Below are positions 8,665-17,711 of a stretch of 64,000 nucleotides of DNA, piece by piece. The DNA is taken from contig CAUTQY010000006.1 of NCBI GenBank assembly GCA_963540815.1, positions 1-64,000 on the forward strand, read 5' to 3'. Source of the stretch: Scybalousia_A sp963540815. Lineage in GTDB: Bacteria; Bacteroidota; Bacteroidia; Bacteroidales; P3. Numbering within the stretch: position 1 is the stretch's first letter; each line of letters starts with the position of its first letter. A program made the translations under genes and the position numbers. The notes beneath the pieces were generated by a model that saw only the letters and a program-made list of their open reading frames with translations, searched no databases and had not been told where the DNA came from.

Positions 8665-11600
8665 ATGAAGTATAGAGAATATAAGCAACTTAATCTTACA
8701 GAAATAGAAAAAGAAATTCAAGATAAATGGCAAAAAGAGGATACTTTTCACCAAAGTCTCAGAGAAAGAAAAGGCAATAAACCTTTTATATTTTTTGAAG
8801 GTCCGCCTTCGGCTAACGGAAAACCGGGAATACATCACGTAATGGCAAGAACGATAAAGGATATTTTTTGTCGTTACAAAAGTCTAAAAGGATACTATGT
8901 AACAAGAAAAGCCGGTTGGGATACTCACGGATTACCCGTTGAACTAAGCGTGGAGCAAAAACTCGGTATAACCAAAGAAGATATAGGTGAAAAAATAAGT
9001 GTTGCCGACTACAACGCAGAGTGTCGCAAAACCGTACTTCAATTCAAAAGTCTTTGGGACAAATTAACGATACGAATGGGTTATTGGGTAGACTTGGACG
9101 ACCCCTATATTACTTTTAAAAACGAATATATAGAAACTCTTTGGTGGTTATTGGGAAAAATATACGAGAAGGGGCTATTGTACAAAGGGTACACCATTCA
9201 GCCTTATTCACCTGCTGCGGGAACCGGTTTGTCTTCTCACGAGTTAAATATGCCGGGCTGCTACAGAGATGTAAAAGATACTACCGTTGTTGCTCAATTT
9301 AGGGTAAAAGAAAAACAAACAACGGAGAATGCCATACTAAAACAATACGCCCAAGATTTGTCCAAAACATATTTCTTGGCTTGGACTACTACGCCTTGGA
9401 CCTTGCCAAGCAACACGGCTTTGGCAGTAGGATTTAATATAGATTACGTACTTGTAGAAAGTTTTAACCCCTATACCTCAGAGCCTATTTGCGTATTTCT
9501 TGCAAAAAATCTGTTATACTCTCATTTTAAGAAAGAAAATGAAAATAAAGATTTTGCGGAATACAACAAAGGTGACAAAGAAATACCGTTTAGAGTATTG
9601 GTAGAGTGTAAAGGAAAAGACCTTATAGGTATAGATTACGAACAACTAATACCTTGGGTAAAACCTATGGAAACGGAGGGCGATGCCTTCATAGTTATAG
9701 GCGGAGATTATGTCTCAACGGAGGATGGTACGGGTATTGTACACATAGCACCGACTTTCGGAGCGGATGATGCCAGAGTGGCCAAACTTGCAAATATTGC
9801 TCCGCTTCATCTTTTGGACAAAAACGGAAAAACTCAACCTATGGTTGACAAAGCAGGCAAATTCTTTTTATTGGAAGAGTTAGACGAAACATATGTACGC
9901 AAATACGTAAACACGGAACTTTATAAAATATATGCAGGACGTTTTGTAAAAAATGCTTACGACGATACCCTTACAGACAAAGACACTACTTTGGATGTTG
10001 ATTTGTGTGTAATGCTCAAACAACAAGGTCTTGCCTTTAAAATAGAAAAACACATACACTCCTATCCTCATTGTTGGCGAACGGATAAGCCCGTATTATA
10101 CTATCCTTTGGATTCTTGGTTTATAAAAACTACTGCGATCAAAGACAGACTTATAGAGTTAAACAAAACTATAAATTGGAAGCCTCAGGCTACTGGTAGC
10201 GGACGTTTCGGCAATTGGTTGGAAAATCTTGTAGATTGGAATCTTTCTCGTTCGAGATACTGGGGCACACCCTTGCCTATATGGAGAACGGAGGACGGAA
10301 AAGAAGAAATATGTATTTGTTCCGTCAAACAACTTTCAAAGGAAATAGAAAAAAGTATTTTGGCAGGGTTTATGAAGGAAAACAAATACTCCTCTGCAAA
10401 CTATGAAGACTTTGACCTGCATCGTCCTTATATAGACGAAGTTATTCTTGTTTCGCCAAGCGGAAAGCCAATGAGAAGAGAATCCGACCTTATAGACGTT
10501 TGGTTTGATTCGGGGGCAATGCCTTACGCTCAAAGACACTTTCCTTTTGAATGTTCCAAAGAGGATTTGACCAAATATTATTTCCCCGCCGATTTTATTG
10601 CCGAGGGAGTTGACCAAACACGCGGTTGGTTTTTTACCTTGCACACTATTGCAACGATGGTTTTTGATTCCGTGGCCTTCAAAAATGTTGTTTCCAACGG
10701 ACTTGTATTGGATAAAAAAGGTAATAAGATGTCCAAACGATTAGGAAATGCCGTAGACCCATTTGAAATGATGTATAAATACGGTGCGGACGCTACTCGT
10801 TGGTATATGATTTCCAACTCTCAACCTTGGGACAATCTGAAATTTGACCCCGAGGGTATAGATGAGGTTCGCAGAAAACTGTTCGGCACTCTGCACAATA
10901 CCTATTCTTTCTTTGTACTCTATGCCAACATAGACAATTTTACTTACGGCGAAGAGGATATTCCTATGGAAAAAAGACCGGAAATAGACCGTTGGATACT
11001 TTCCGAATTGAATACCTTAATAATCAATGTAGATAAATCTTTCAACGAATACGAACCGACAAGGGCGGCACGTTTGATAAGCAATTTTACGGATGAATAT
11101 CTGAGCAATTGGTATGTACGCTTATGTAGAAGAAGATTTTGGAAAGGAGAGTATTCCGAAAATAAAATCTCTGCCTATCAAACTCTTTATCGTTGTTTGG
11201 AGGTCATTGCAAAATTATCCTCGCCCATTGCACCTTTCTTTTCCGAAAATATGTTTTCCAACCTAAACAGCGTAACAAGAAAAGAAAAACATCTTTCCGT
11301 ACACCTTACGGATTTTCCTCTTGCAGAAGAAAAATTCATAGACAAAGCCCTTGAAAGTCGTATGCAAAGAGCTCAAAAAATATGCTCTTTGGTTCTTTCC
11401 TTGCGAAAACGCCACAATTTAAAGGTTCGTCAGCCTCTTGCTTCCATAATGATACCTTGCGACAAAGCAACTATGGAGGACGTGGAAAAGGTAAAAAACC
11501 TTATTCTTTCTGAGGTAAATGTAAAAGAGATAAAATATCTTTCCTTGCAAAATAATGTGCTTTCCAAAAACATTAAGGCAAATTTTAAAGTTTTGGGACC

Positions 11601-12090
11601 AAAATACGGAACCTTGGTTAAGAATATAACCCAATCTCTTTCGGAACTTTCACAGGCAGACATAGCTCAAATGGAGACGGAAGGAAAATACATACTATAC
11701 ATAGAGGGAAAGGAAATAGAACTTACTTTGTCCGATGTGGAAATAACCACAAAGGATATAGAGGGTTGGGTAGTTGCTTCGGAAGGAGTATTAACCGTTG
11801 CTTTGGATACTACAATAACAACAGACCTTAGAAAAGAGGCCATTGCAAGAGAATTGGTTAACAGAATTCAAAATCTCAGAAAGGATAATCAATTTGAGGT
11901 AACGGACAACATAAAAATAGAGTTACAAGAGGACGAATTATTAAGAGCCTCCTGTGAACAATACAAAGATTATATTTGCAATGAAACCCTTGCAAAAGAA
12001 CTAAAAATACTATACTCTATTGATTCTCCTACTGCTACTTTGGATATCATAGAAGGCAAAAACCTTGCTATAAGGATAACAAAGTACTAA
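8665..12090 (+). CDS. ileS: Isoleucyl-tRNA synthetase
   Basis: This 1141-residue class I synthetase charges tRNA-Ile. The HIGH motif reads GIHH at 55-58 within PPSANGKPGIHH, and the second motif KMSKR is at about 688-692 in NKMSKRLGNAVDP. The editing domain lies between. The C-terminus has only two Cys and no four-Cys zinc site like that of the E. coli enzyme. Length and motifs fit the longer, eukaryote-like type (often called IleRS2), many of which resist mupirocin. The gene follows recX by 33 bases and is closed by a hairpin. Identity is secure; the subtype is inferred. Confidence 0.97.
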   Translation: MKYREYKQLNLTEIEKEIQDKWQKEDTFHQSLRERKGNKPFIFFEGPPSANGKPGIHHVMARTIKDIFCRYKSLKGYYVTRKAGWDTHGLPVELSVEQKLGITKEDIGEKISVADYNAECRKTVLQFKSLWDKLTIRMGYWVDLDDPYITFKNEYIETLWWLLGKIYEKGLLYKGYTIQPYSPAAGTGLSSHELNMPGCYRDVKDTTVVAQFRVKEKQTTENAILKQYAQDLSKTYFLAWTTTPWTLPSNTALAVGFNIDYVLVESFNPYTSEPICVFLAKNLLYSHFKKENENKDFAEYNKGDKEIPFRVLVECKGKDLIGIDYEQLIPWVKPMETEGDAFIVIGGDYVSTEDGTGIVHIAPTFGADDARVAKLANIAPLHLLDKNGKTQPMVDKAGKFFLLEELDETYVRKYVNTELYKIYAGRFVKNAYDDTLTDKDTTLDVDLCVMLKQQGLAFKIEKHIHSYPHCWRTDKPVLYYPLDSWFIKTTAIKDRLIELNKTINWKPQATGSGRFGNWLENLVDWNLSRSRYWGTPLPIWRTEDGKEEICICSVKQLSKEIEKSILAGFMKENKYSSANYEDFDLHRPYIDEVILVSPSGKPMRRESDLIDVWFDSGAMPYAQRHFPFECSKEDLTKYYFPADFIAEGVDQTRGWFFTLHTIATMVFDSVAFKNVVSNGLVLDKKGNKMSKRLGNAVDPFEMMYKYGADATRWYMISNSQPWDNLKFDPEGIDEVRRKLFGTLHNTYSFFVLYANIDNFTYGEEDIPMEKRPEIDRWILSELNTLIINVDKSFNEYEPTRAARLISNFTDEYLSNWYVRLCRRRFWKGEYSENKISAYQTLYRCLEVIAKLSSPIAPFFSENMFSNLNSVTRKEKHLSVHLTDFPLAEEKFIDKALESRMQRAQKICSLVLSLRKRHNLKVRQPLASIMIPCDKATMEDVEKVKNLILSEVNVKEIKYLSLQNNVLSKNIKANFKVLGPKYGTLVKNITQSLSELSQADIAQMETEGKYILYIEGKEIELTLSDVEITTKDIEGWVVASEGVLTVALDTTITTDLRKEAIARELVNRIQNLRKDNQFEVTDNIKIELQEDELLRASCEQYKDYICNETLAKELKILYSIDSPTATLDIIEGKNLAIRITKY

Positions 12091-12111
12091 GTTCTTTCTT
12101 AAAAGAATAAT

Positions 12112-12162
12112 AACACATTTATCGTGGTAAATAAAAATTGTGATAAATGTGTTGTTTTTTTT
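12112..12162 (+). terminator. Terminator after ileS
   Basis: AACACATTTATC at 12112-12123 pairs perfectly with GATAAATGTGTT at 12142-12153, followed by a run of eight T at 12155-12162. It lies 22 bases after the ileS stop. Confidence 0.9.
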
Positions 12163-12229
12163 GTAACTTTTCGGTTAGTTGATTTGTTTTATAACAGATG
12201 TTAAGAGAAGAGATAAGAATATATATTCT

Positions 12230-12694
12230 ATGACGGAAAAACAATATAATGCTTGCGTGGATAAATATTCCGATGGAGTGTTTGCTTATCTTGTAAAAAA
12301 CATGCAAGATAAAGATTCCGCCAAGGATGTTTTGCAAGATAGTTTTATTTCTCTTTGGAACAACAGAGACAAAGTAGAAATGACGAAATCCAAATCTTTT
12401 CTTTTTACCGTTGCTCACAATACAATGATAAATACTTTTAATTATAACAAGATAAGACAAAGAAACATAGAAACGGAGATAATAACGGAGAATAAAGATT
12501 TTGAAAATAAAGACATGGTGAATCACCTAACCGGCATATTGCCACCAAAAATGAAGCAATGTCTGATGCTTAGAGACATAGAAGGATTTGCTTACAAAGA
12601 GATTGCCAAAATGTTGAATATGACGGAGGAGAATGTAAAAATAAATATTTTTCGTGCAAGGGTAAAAATGAAAGAATATGCAATTAATATATAG
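12230..12694 (+). CDS. RNA polymerase ECF-type sigma factor
   Basis: The likely start is ATG at 12230, giving 154 residues; an upstream in-frame start would add residues with no sigma character. Region 2 is seen at QDKDSAKDVLQDSFISLWNN (about 26-45), and region 4 at GFAYKEIAKMLNMTEENVKI (about 120-139), a helix-turn-helix for the -35 element. Such factors direct RNA polymerase to a small set of genes and are held by a partner protein until a signal arrives. The next gene, 14 bases on, encodes a single-pass membrane protein that could be that partner. The protein is near the short end for the family. Confidence 0.92.
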   Translation: MTEKQYNACVDKYSDGVFAYLVKNMQDKDSAKDVLQDSFISLWNNRDKVEMTKSKSFLFTVAHNTMINTFNYNKIRQRNIETEIITENKDFENKDMVNHLTGILPPKMKQCLMLRDIEGFAYKEIAKMLNMTEENVKINIFRARVKMKEYAINI

Positions 12695-12708
12695 AAAGGT
12701 AACAACTT

Positions 12709-13449
12709 ATGAATAAAATAAACAAACAAAACATAGAGGCTTATCTTTTGGATTTTGCAGAAGGAAATTTACGGGAGGAGGAAAAACAAAAGGTTTTACT
12801 TTTCTTGGAAGAAAATACGGAATACAAGATAATGTTATCCTTGTATGACAAAAATTTTGTTTTAACGGAGGATAAAAAAATAGTTTTTGACAATAAAGAC
12901 AGTCTAAAGCATAAGTTACCTTTTAACTATAGAAAAAGACTAATATATATTAGCTCCTGTGCTGTTGCCGTGTTGTTTTTGTTGTTTTTGCTAAAACCGA
13001 TTAAAAATGACATTTCAAATAACTGCGATTACAAAAAAACCGTTGCAAAACAAAACAAAGCAGAAATAAAGCAATATTCGGAAATAACAAAAAAAGAATC
13101 CAAGCAAACAAGATCAACTCATTACTCTGCCAAACAAAAAACAACGACTCCGACAAAAAATAACCAAAATATAATAAGCGAAACAACGGAACAGGCAGAT
13201 AATATTTCCGCACAAGAAACGGAAATATCCGATAACATTAAAACGGAAAATACCGATTTACTTGCAGATAATTCCACAAATGTAAATAAGGATACGATAT
13301 ACATCATATACGCAGGAAGTAGAAAAGAAAATGCTTTGCAGAAAGTGTCCGACTATGTGGAAAGACGTACAAATTGGAATATGATGCAGACCGTGTCCGA
13401 TGTAAAGGAATTTGTCAACGAGGTAAAAGAAAAATATTTTAACTTTTGA
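12709..13449 (+). CDS. Single-pass membrane protein, probable anti-sigma factor
   Basis: The 246-residue protein has a cytosolic N-terminus (1-75, with YLLDFAEGNLREEEKQKV), one membrane helix at about 78-97, and an extracytoplasmic part. The latter is a Lys/Thr/Asn/Glu-rich linker (100-195) followed by a short ordered tail. There is no Cys-based zinc motif. Placement directly after a sigma gene and the topology fit an anti-sigma factor, but the sequence is not one I recognise. It lies between the sigma gene and an outer-membrane protein gene in what looks like one operon. Confidence 0.65.
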   Translation: MNKINKQNIEAYLLDFAEGNLREEEKQKVLLFLEENTEYKIMLSLYDKNFVLTEDKKIVFDNKDSLKHKLPFNYRKRLIYISSCAVAVLFLLFLLKPIKNDISNNCDYKKTVAKQNKAEIKQYSEITKKESKQTRSTHYSAKQKTTTPTKNNQNIISETTEQADNISAQETEISDNIKTENTDLLADNSTNVNKDTIYIIYAGSRKENALQKVSDYVERRTNWNMMQTVSDVKEFVNEVKEKYFNF

Positions 13450-13473
13450 TAACAACATTAAAATCATACAACT

Positions 13474-14511
13474 ATGAAAACAAATATTTTAAAATTATGT
13501 ACTATTGGTGCCTGTCTAATGCTAAGTGTCGGAACACATGCACAAGATTATTTTGCTTTCAACAACATAGAGTTAAAAGGCGATACCATAAAAATAGTAC
13601 GCAATGGCGATACTACAATAATAGTAAACAATGGCAGAAATACTTTTAACTTTGACACTACGATTGTTTTTGGTAACGATACCTCTTTTTTCAAATCTTG
13701 GGTTGTTGATAGTCTGCTAAGAAACTATTATTTCGAAGATTGGAGAGATTATGCTTCAAGCCCTGATTTTGAGAAGTTCAAAAAGGATATGGAAGATTTG
13801 GCTGAGGAGTTCAAAAATAAAAATCATGGTGTTTTTGAATACGAGTACAAAAATGAGCAACCCGGGAAAAAGAAATTAAAATTTTGGAACAAAACCGTTA
13901 AGGCACAGTTTAGTTATGGTCCGTTATCTTGGAGTAGAATGAACAGTAGCGATGATTTGTTTTCTTCCCCCGAGGGAGACTATGGCTTAAAATTTTGGAG
14001 CGGTCAAAGGTGGATGTTAGGCTTTTATACTACATTGTTCCCTGACGCCTGGATAAGTTTGCACACGGGAGTTTTGTATCAAAGCGATGTATTCAAATTT
14101 AGAAACAACGTAATGTGGGACGGTCAAAATAGCAATAGAATAACGGCAAGCAGTATTTCCAACAACTCCAAAATAGTAGCAAGATACGTAGCCCTGCCTA
14201 TGATATTGGGGCTTAATATAGGTAAAGCATGGGATAGTAGTTTAGGGTTGAGCTTGGGAGTAATAGGAGGGTTGAATTTCAGGTCTTCGCATACCGGTTT
14301 TAAGACTTCTTATAATGAAGGAGACAAACACATAGAGGAGAGTTGGGGAACAAAGTTTAAGAACTTTAATAAGTTAAAATTGGACGCTCACGTGGGAATA
14401 TGTTGGGGAGAAATTCAAATATATTGCGAGCAAGCACTGACTCCCTTGTTTAAAGAAAATACCGAGAGGGAAGTATATCCTTTTTCTTTCGGTATAATGT
14501 TGGGATTGTAA
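13474..14511 (+). CDS. Outer-membrane beta-barrel-like protein of the sigma cluster
   Basis: A 345-residue secreted protein with a signal peptide ending at THAQ (residue 24). The first third is charged and holds repeated GDT/NDT segments (KGDTIKIVRNGDTTIIVNNG); the rest shows alternating strands with aromatic residues (AQFSYGPLSWSR, WMLGFYTTLFPDAW, LGLNIGKAWDSSLGLSLGV), as expected for a beta-barrel ending in FSFGIMLGL. It follows the probable anti-sigma gene by 24 bases and is closed by a terminator. It may be an output or a sensor of the sigma pair. The specific function is unknown. Confidence 0.7.
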   Translation: MKTNILKLCTIGACLMLSVGTHAQDYFAFNNIELKGDTIKIVRNGDTTIIVNNGRNTFNFDTTIVFGNDTSFFKSWVVDSLLRNYYFEDWRDYASSPDFEKFKKDMEDLAEEFKNKNHGVFEYEYKNEQPGKKKLKFWNKTVKAQFSYGPLSWSRMNSSDDLFSSPEGDYGLKFWSGQRWMLGFYTTLFPDAWISLHTGVLYQSDVFKFRNNVMWDGQNSNRITASSISNNSKIVARYVALPMILGLNIGKAWDSSLGLSLGVIGGLNFRSSHTGFKTSYNEGDKHIEESWGTKFKNFNKLKLDAHVGICWGEIQIYCEQALTPLFKENTEREVYPFSFGIMLGL

Positions 14512-14553
14512 ATAATTTTCATTGTTTTTTTTAGCATACTTGTATTATATTTT

Positions 14554-14587
14554 ATCGCAAGAAAATAATTTTCTTGCGATTTTTTTT
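14554..14587 (+). terminator. Terminator of the sigma-factor operon
   Basis: ATCGCAAGAAAA at 14554-14565 pairs perfectly with TTTTCTTGCGAT at 14569-14580 around a three-base loop, followed by a T run to 14587. Confidence 0.9.
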
Positions 14588-14975
14588 GAACTTCCATAAA
14601 ATGCACCGTATTAAATAAAAATAGTATCAATTCTTAATCGCAAACCGAATAAACGTGTCATTGCGAGACTTTGTAAAAAATCTTGGCAATCTGTAAAATA
14701 ACCAACAAAGCGGAATGGATTGCTTCACTATCGTTTGCAATGACGGAAAGGAGGGTTTCGCAATGACGACTTGTAACATTCTTTTTTTGCGGATTGTCAT
14801 GCAACAATGTTGTTCGCAAGGACTGATGTGGATAGGCTAATATTTACATATCAATTTAATATACTTGCTTGGCAAGTCCTCCTTGTATGCCCAAATCTTT
14901 CGTAACAGCGAAATCCGATAAAAAGGTGTGGTAATCGTTGAAATAAATACTTATTTTATGTCTGATAGGTCGAAT
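14588..14975. repeat. Non-coding stretch with copies of a CAATGACGG-type dispersed repeat
   Basis: No gene is seen here. GTCATTGCGAG at 14657-14667 is answered in reverse by TGCAATGACGGA at 14736-14747 and CGCAATGACG at 14759-14768. The segment GGATTGCTTC...TGCAATGACGGA (14717-14747) is closely similar to one at 43977-44008, so this is a dispersed repeat. Short GATTGCTTC/CAATGACG repeats of this kind are common between genes in many bacteria. The remainder (14770-14975) shows nothing I can name. Confidence 0.7.
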
Positions 14976-15005
14976 AAAAAAGGTTGGAGGTTATAAACTC
15001 CAACC
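14976..15005 (-). terminator. Terminator after the C69 dipeptidase gene
   Basis: GGTTGGAG at 14982-14989 pairs with CTCCAACC at 14998-15005; on the minus strand the hairpin is followed by six T. It lies 24 bases after the dipeptidase stop. Confidence 0.88.
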
Positions 15006-15029
15006 CAACAATCAAATTCTATCAATAGT

Positions 15030-16796
15030 CTATTCACTAAGGTCTTTTATTATTTCGCCATGGTCTTTTACTATCATACGATACCATTCTTTCGGATATT
15101 CGGGTTGTTTCGGAAATACAGCATCTCCCTTTCTGAGACCTGTTTGTTCAAATTTGCCGTCTTTCTCTTTCTTTATATTACCGTCTGTATATTTAACTAA
15201 TAGGTAGTTATAGAGATTAGACCACTCCTCGAAAGTTTGCTCGGCCTTTGATAGAGAAAATTTTGTTAGTTCGTTTCTCATTTGGCTTTCGTTCATATTT
15301 TTTATCTTGTTGTCAAGATTTTCAACCTCTTTTATAAAAGAATTTTCCAAACGAGATTGTACTTTTTGCAAATCAACTATCATATCACTCCAACGCGAAT
15401 AAACATAGTTGGAGACTTGATTGAATTTCCAAAATGCCGAAGTCGGAGAGTATTCCGTCATAGAGCCGTTACCTTGTTTGAAACAAAGAGGAGTTTCGTT
15501 TATTGAGCAATACATAGGAACATAAACGGTTTGATAAGTGTCATCTACTCCGAACCAAAGAATACCTTTGGCTTTTGCAGGCATCCAACTACGAGTTTGT
15601 GCTACAAAAGAAAAACCGGTTTGCTGAGTGGAAGTTGCTCTTTCGTGTACGTATTTTCTTCCATCTACCTCCCATGTCATAGGACGCCAGCGATAAGGAC
15701 ACTTGAAAGGTCCTGCTCCCAAATCCTTACTCATATCCATAGGTGTCCCCTGATAATAATCTCTCATAAGGTCCATTACCTCTTTAACGGATACTTTGCG
15801 GTCGGGTTTTATCCAAAGAGGCATGCGATTTTTCAAGTCCTTACCCATAGCGTAGTTTTCGTATTGTTTCATATTTGTATTCACTCTGTTGAACATAGCA
15901 TAAACCCTTGCTTCACAACCTCTTGCACCCGAAAAAGTTATAGGATTGTAAGTATCGGAAAAAGAAAAATCCTCATCCTTACCGGAATACCAACCTTTCA
16001 TTCTTGCGAACTCCGCAACATCATAAGAATAAACAGTTTCTAGCTCAGGACGAAAAATTTCTTTTAAATTTTTGGAGGAAATACTAACGAATGAACCCTT
16101 TTTCTGCCAAGGAAAGGTAGTTATACGTGCTTGATTTGCGTGTCCGCTAACATAACCTTCGGGCACCCTTCTGGCCACCCAAACAGCACCTTTTGTCCAT
16201 TTTTTATTTGCTTTTATACTTTTTATGTTACCTTTTTTATCTTTAATAGTATCCATAACCGGCTTCCCTTTACCGATAAGTTCCATAATCCAAACTTCGT
16301 CACCGTCAGCAATGGAAAAACTCTCTCCGCTGGAAGCATACCCGTAAGCAGACATAAATTCCGCTATTGTTTTGATAGCCTCACGTGCTGTTTTTGCCCT
16401 TTGCAAGGCAAGATAAATAAGAGAGCCGTAATCTATACCGTCTCCTTCATTTACGCATTCTTCTCTTCCTCCGTATGTAGTTTCTCCGATGGTTAGCCCC
16501 CATTCGTTCATATTGCCCACAGTTGTGTAGGTTTGTGCAACTTGTGGTATTTTGATAAGAGGTTTTCCGCTATCCCATTCTATTAATTGTATCATTGTAC
16601 CGGCAGGGTATTGAGCGGCACGGTTGTAATATAACTCTCCGTAAAGAGTATGCGAGTCGGCAGCATAGGTTATCATAGTAGAACCGTCTATGGTTGCACC
16701 TTTTGAAAAAAGAAAACTTGTGCAAGCAAAACTCAAAGAAGTCATTGTTGTGCAGAAAGCAAAAAACACTCCCATAAAGATATTTTTTCTTCTCAT
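15030..16796 (-). CDS. Secreted C69-family dipeptidase
   Basis: A 588-residue peptidase of family C69, an N-terminal-nucleophile hydrolase that splits dipeptides. The signal peptide (1-24, MRRKNIFMGV to LSFA) ends directly before CTSFLFSKGATIDGS, so Cys25 becomes the N-terminal nucleophile after cleavage. Further family motifs are GNMNEWGLTIGETTYGG and an LIYLALQRAKTAREAI helix. The length fits the Bacteroidales homologs. It probably acts in the periplasm or outside on peptides for nutrition. It is transcribed alone: a terminator follows and 68 bases separate it from pyrH. Confidence 0.92.
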   Translation of the reverse strand: MRRKNIFMGVFFAFCTTMTSLSFACTSFLFSKGATIDGSTMITYAADSHTLYGELYYNRAAQYPAGTMIQLIEWDSGKPLIKIPQVAQTYTTVGNMNEWGLTIGETTYGGREECVNEGDGIDYGSLIYLALQRAKTAREAIKTIAEFMSAYGYASSGESFSIADGDEVWIMELIGKGKPVMDTIKDKKGNIKSIKANKKWTKGAVWVARRVPEGYVSGHANQARITTFPWQKKGSFVSISSKNLKEIFRPELETVYSYDVAEFARMKGWYSGKDEDFSFSDTYNPITFSGARGCEARVYAMFNRVNTNMKQYENYAMGKDLKNRMPLWIKPDRKVSVKEVMDLMRDYYQGTPMDMSKDLGAGPFKCPYRWRPMTWEVDGRKYVHERATSTQQTGFSFVAQTRSWMPAKAKGILWFGVDDTYQTVYVPMYCSINETPLCFKQGNGSMTEYSPTSAFWKFNQVSNYVYSRWSDMIVDLQKVQSRLENSFIKEVENLDNKIKNMNESQMRNELTKFSLSKAEQTFEEWSNLYNYLLVKYTDGNIKKEKDGKFEQTGLRKGDAVFPKQPEYPKEWYRMIVKDHGEIIKDLSE

Positions 16797-16864
16797 ATTT
16801 TTGTTATTTTAAATTATTTATTATTCTTCTTTCTATGTTATTAAGAATGACAATATGCACTGTA

Positions 16865-17569
16865 TTATTTTACAAGCGTCCCTATCTCCTTGCCTTCAAC
16901 TACTTGCAGAAGGTTACCTTCTTTATTCATATCAAAAACATATATGGGCAAATTGTTTTCTTGACATAGTGCAAAAGCGGTTAAATCCATAACTTTTAAT
17001 TTTTTTTGCATTGCCTCGCCAAAAGAAAGTGAGGTGTATTTTTTTGCCGTACTATCTTTTTCCGGGTCGGCAGTATATATCCCATCCACGCGTGTGCCTT
17101 TGAGAATAACCTCTGCCTTTATCTCTATTGCTCTAAGTACGGAGGCTGTATCTGTTGTAAAAAAAGGATTACCCGTACCTCCGCCTATTATTACAACCTT
17201 GTTGCTTTCCAAAGAATTAATGGCTTTTTTACGGGAAAAACTCTCGCAAAACGGCTCTATACTCAAACCTCCGAACAAGGCAGTGCTTACGTTCTGTCTT
17301 TCCAATTCTCCTTGCAAAGCCAAAGAATTTATAATGGTGGCAAGCATACCCATATAATCTCCCTGTACTCTATCCATACCTTTGGCTGAACCGGACAAAC
17401 CTCTGTAAATATTGCCTCCCCCTATCACCACGGCTATTTGAACACCCAAAGCTTGTACTTGTTTGATTTGCTCACAATATAGGCTCAACATCTTTTCGGA
17501 AATACCATATTGACTGTCTCCCATAAGGCTTTCCCCGGAAAGTTTTAATAATATTCTTTTGTATTTCAT
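16865..17569 (-). CDS. pyrH: UMP kinase
   Basis: A 234-residue cytosolic enzyme of the amino-acid-kinase fold that phosphorylates UMP to UDP. It opens with YKRILLKLSGESLMG, followed by VIGGGNIYRG, the nucleotide-binding stretch VVIIGGGTGNPFFTTDTA, and VDGIYTADPEKD, all typical of bacterial UMP kinase. The length is usual. TAAATTTG at 17590-17597 (minus) could be a -7 promoter box; a -33 box is not clear. Confidence 0.97.
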   Translation of the reverse strand: MKYKRILLKLSGESLMGDSQYGISEKMLSLYCEQIKQVQALGVQIAVVIGGGNIYRGLSGSAKGMDRVQGDYMGMLATIINSLALQGELERQNVSTALFGGLSIEPFCESFSRKKAINSLESNKVVIIGGGTGNPFFTTDTASVLRAIEIKAEVILKGTRVDGIYTADPEKDSTAKKYTSLSFGEAMQKKLKVMDLTAFALCQENNLPIYVFDMNKEGNLLQVVEGKEIGTLVK

Positions 17570-17640
17570 ACATTACTTTTTTGTTATTGCAAATTTACAT
17601 AAAATTTATAAACAAAATATACATTATGTCAAAAATGGCA

Positions 17641-17696
17641 ATTTCAAGCAAGAGGCAGGAGTACTTTCTTAAGTACTCCTGCCTCTTGCTTGAAAT
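17641..17696 (-). terminator. Very long perfect hairpin, probable terminator after the PpiD-like gene
   Basis: Two 26-base arms (17641-17666 and 17671-17696) are exact reverse complements around the loop TCTT. It begins 16 bases after the stop of the PpiD-like gene and lies upstream of pyrH. On the minus strand it is followed by TGCCATTTTTG, a loose T tract. The stem is far longer than a typical terminator needs. Confidence 0.8.
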
Positions 17697-17711
17697 TTAA
17701 TTGTGTGATTT

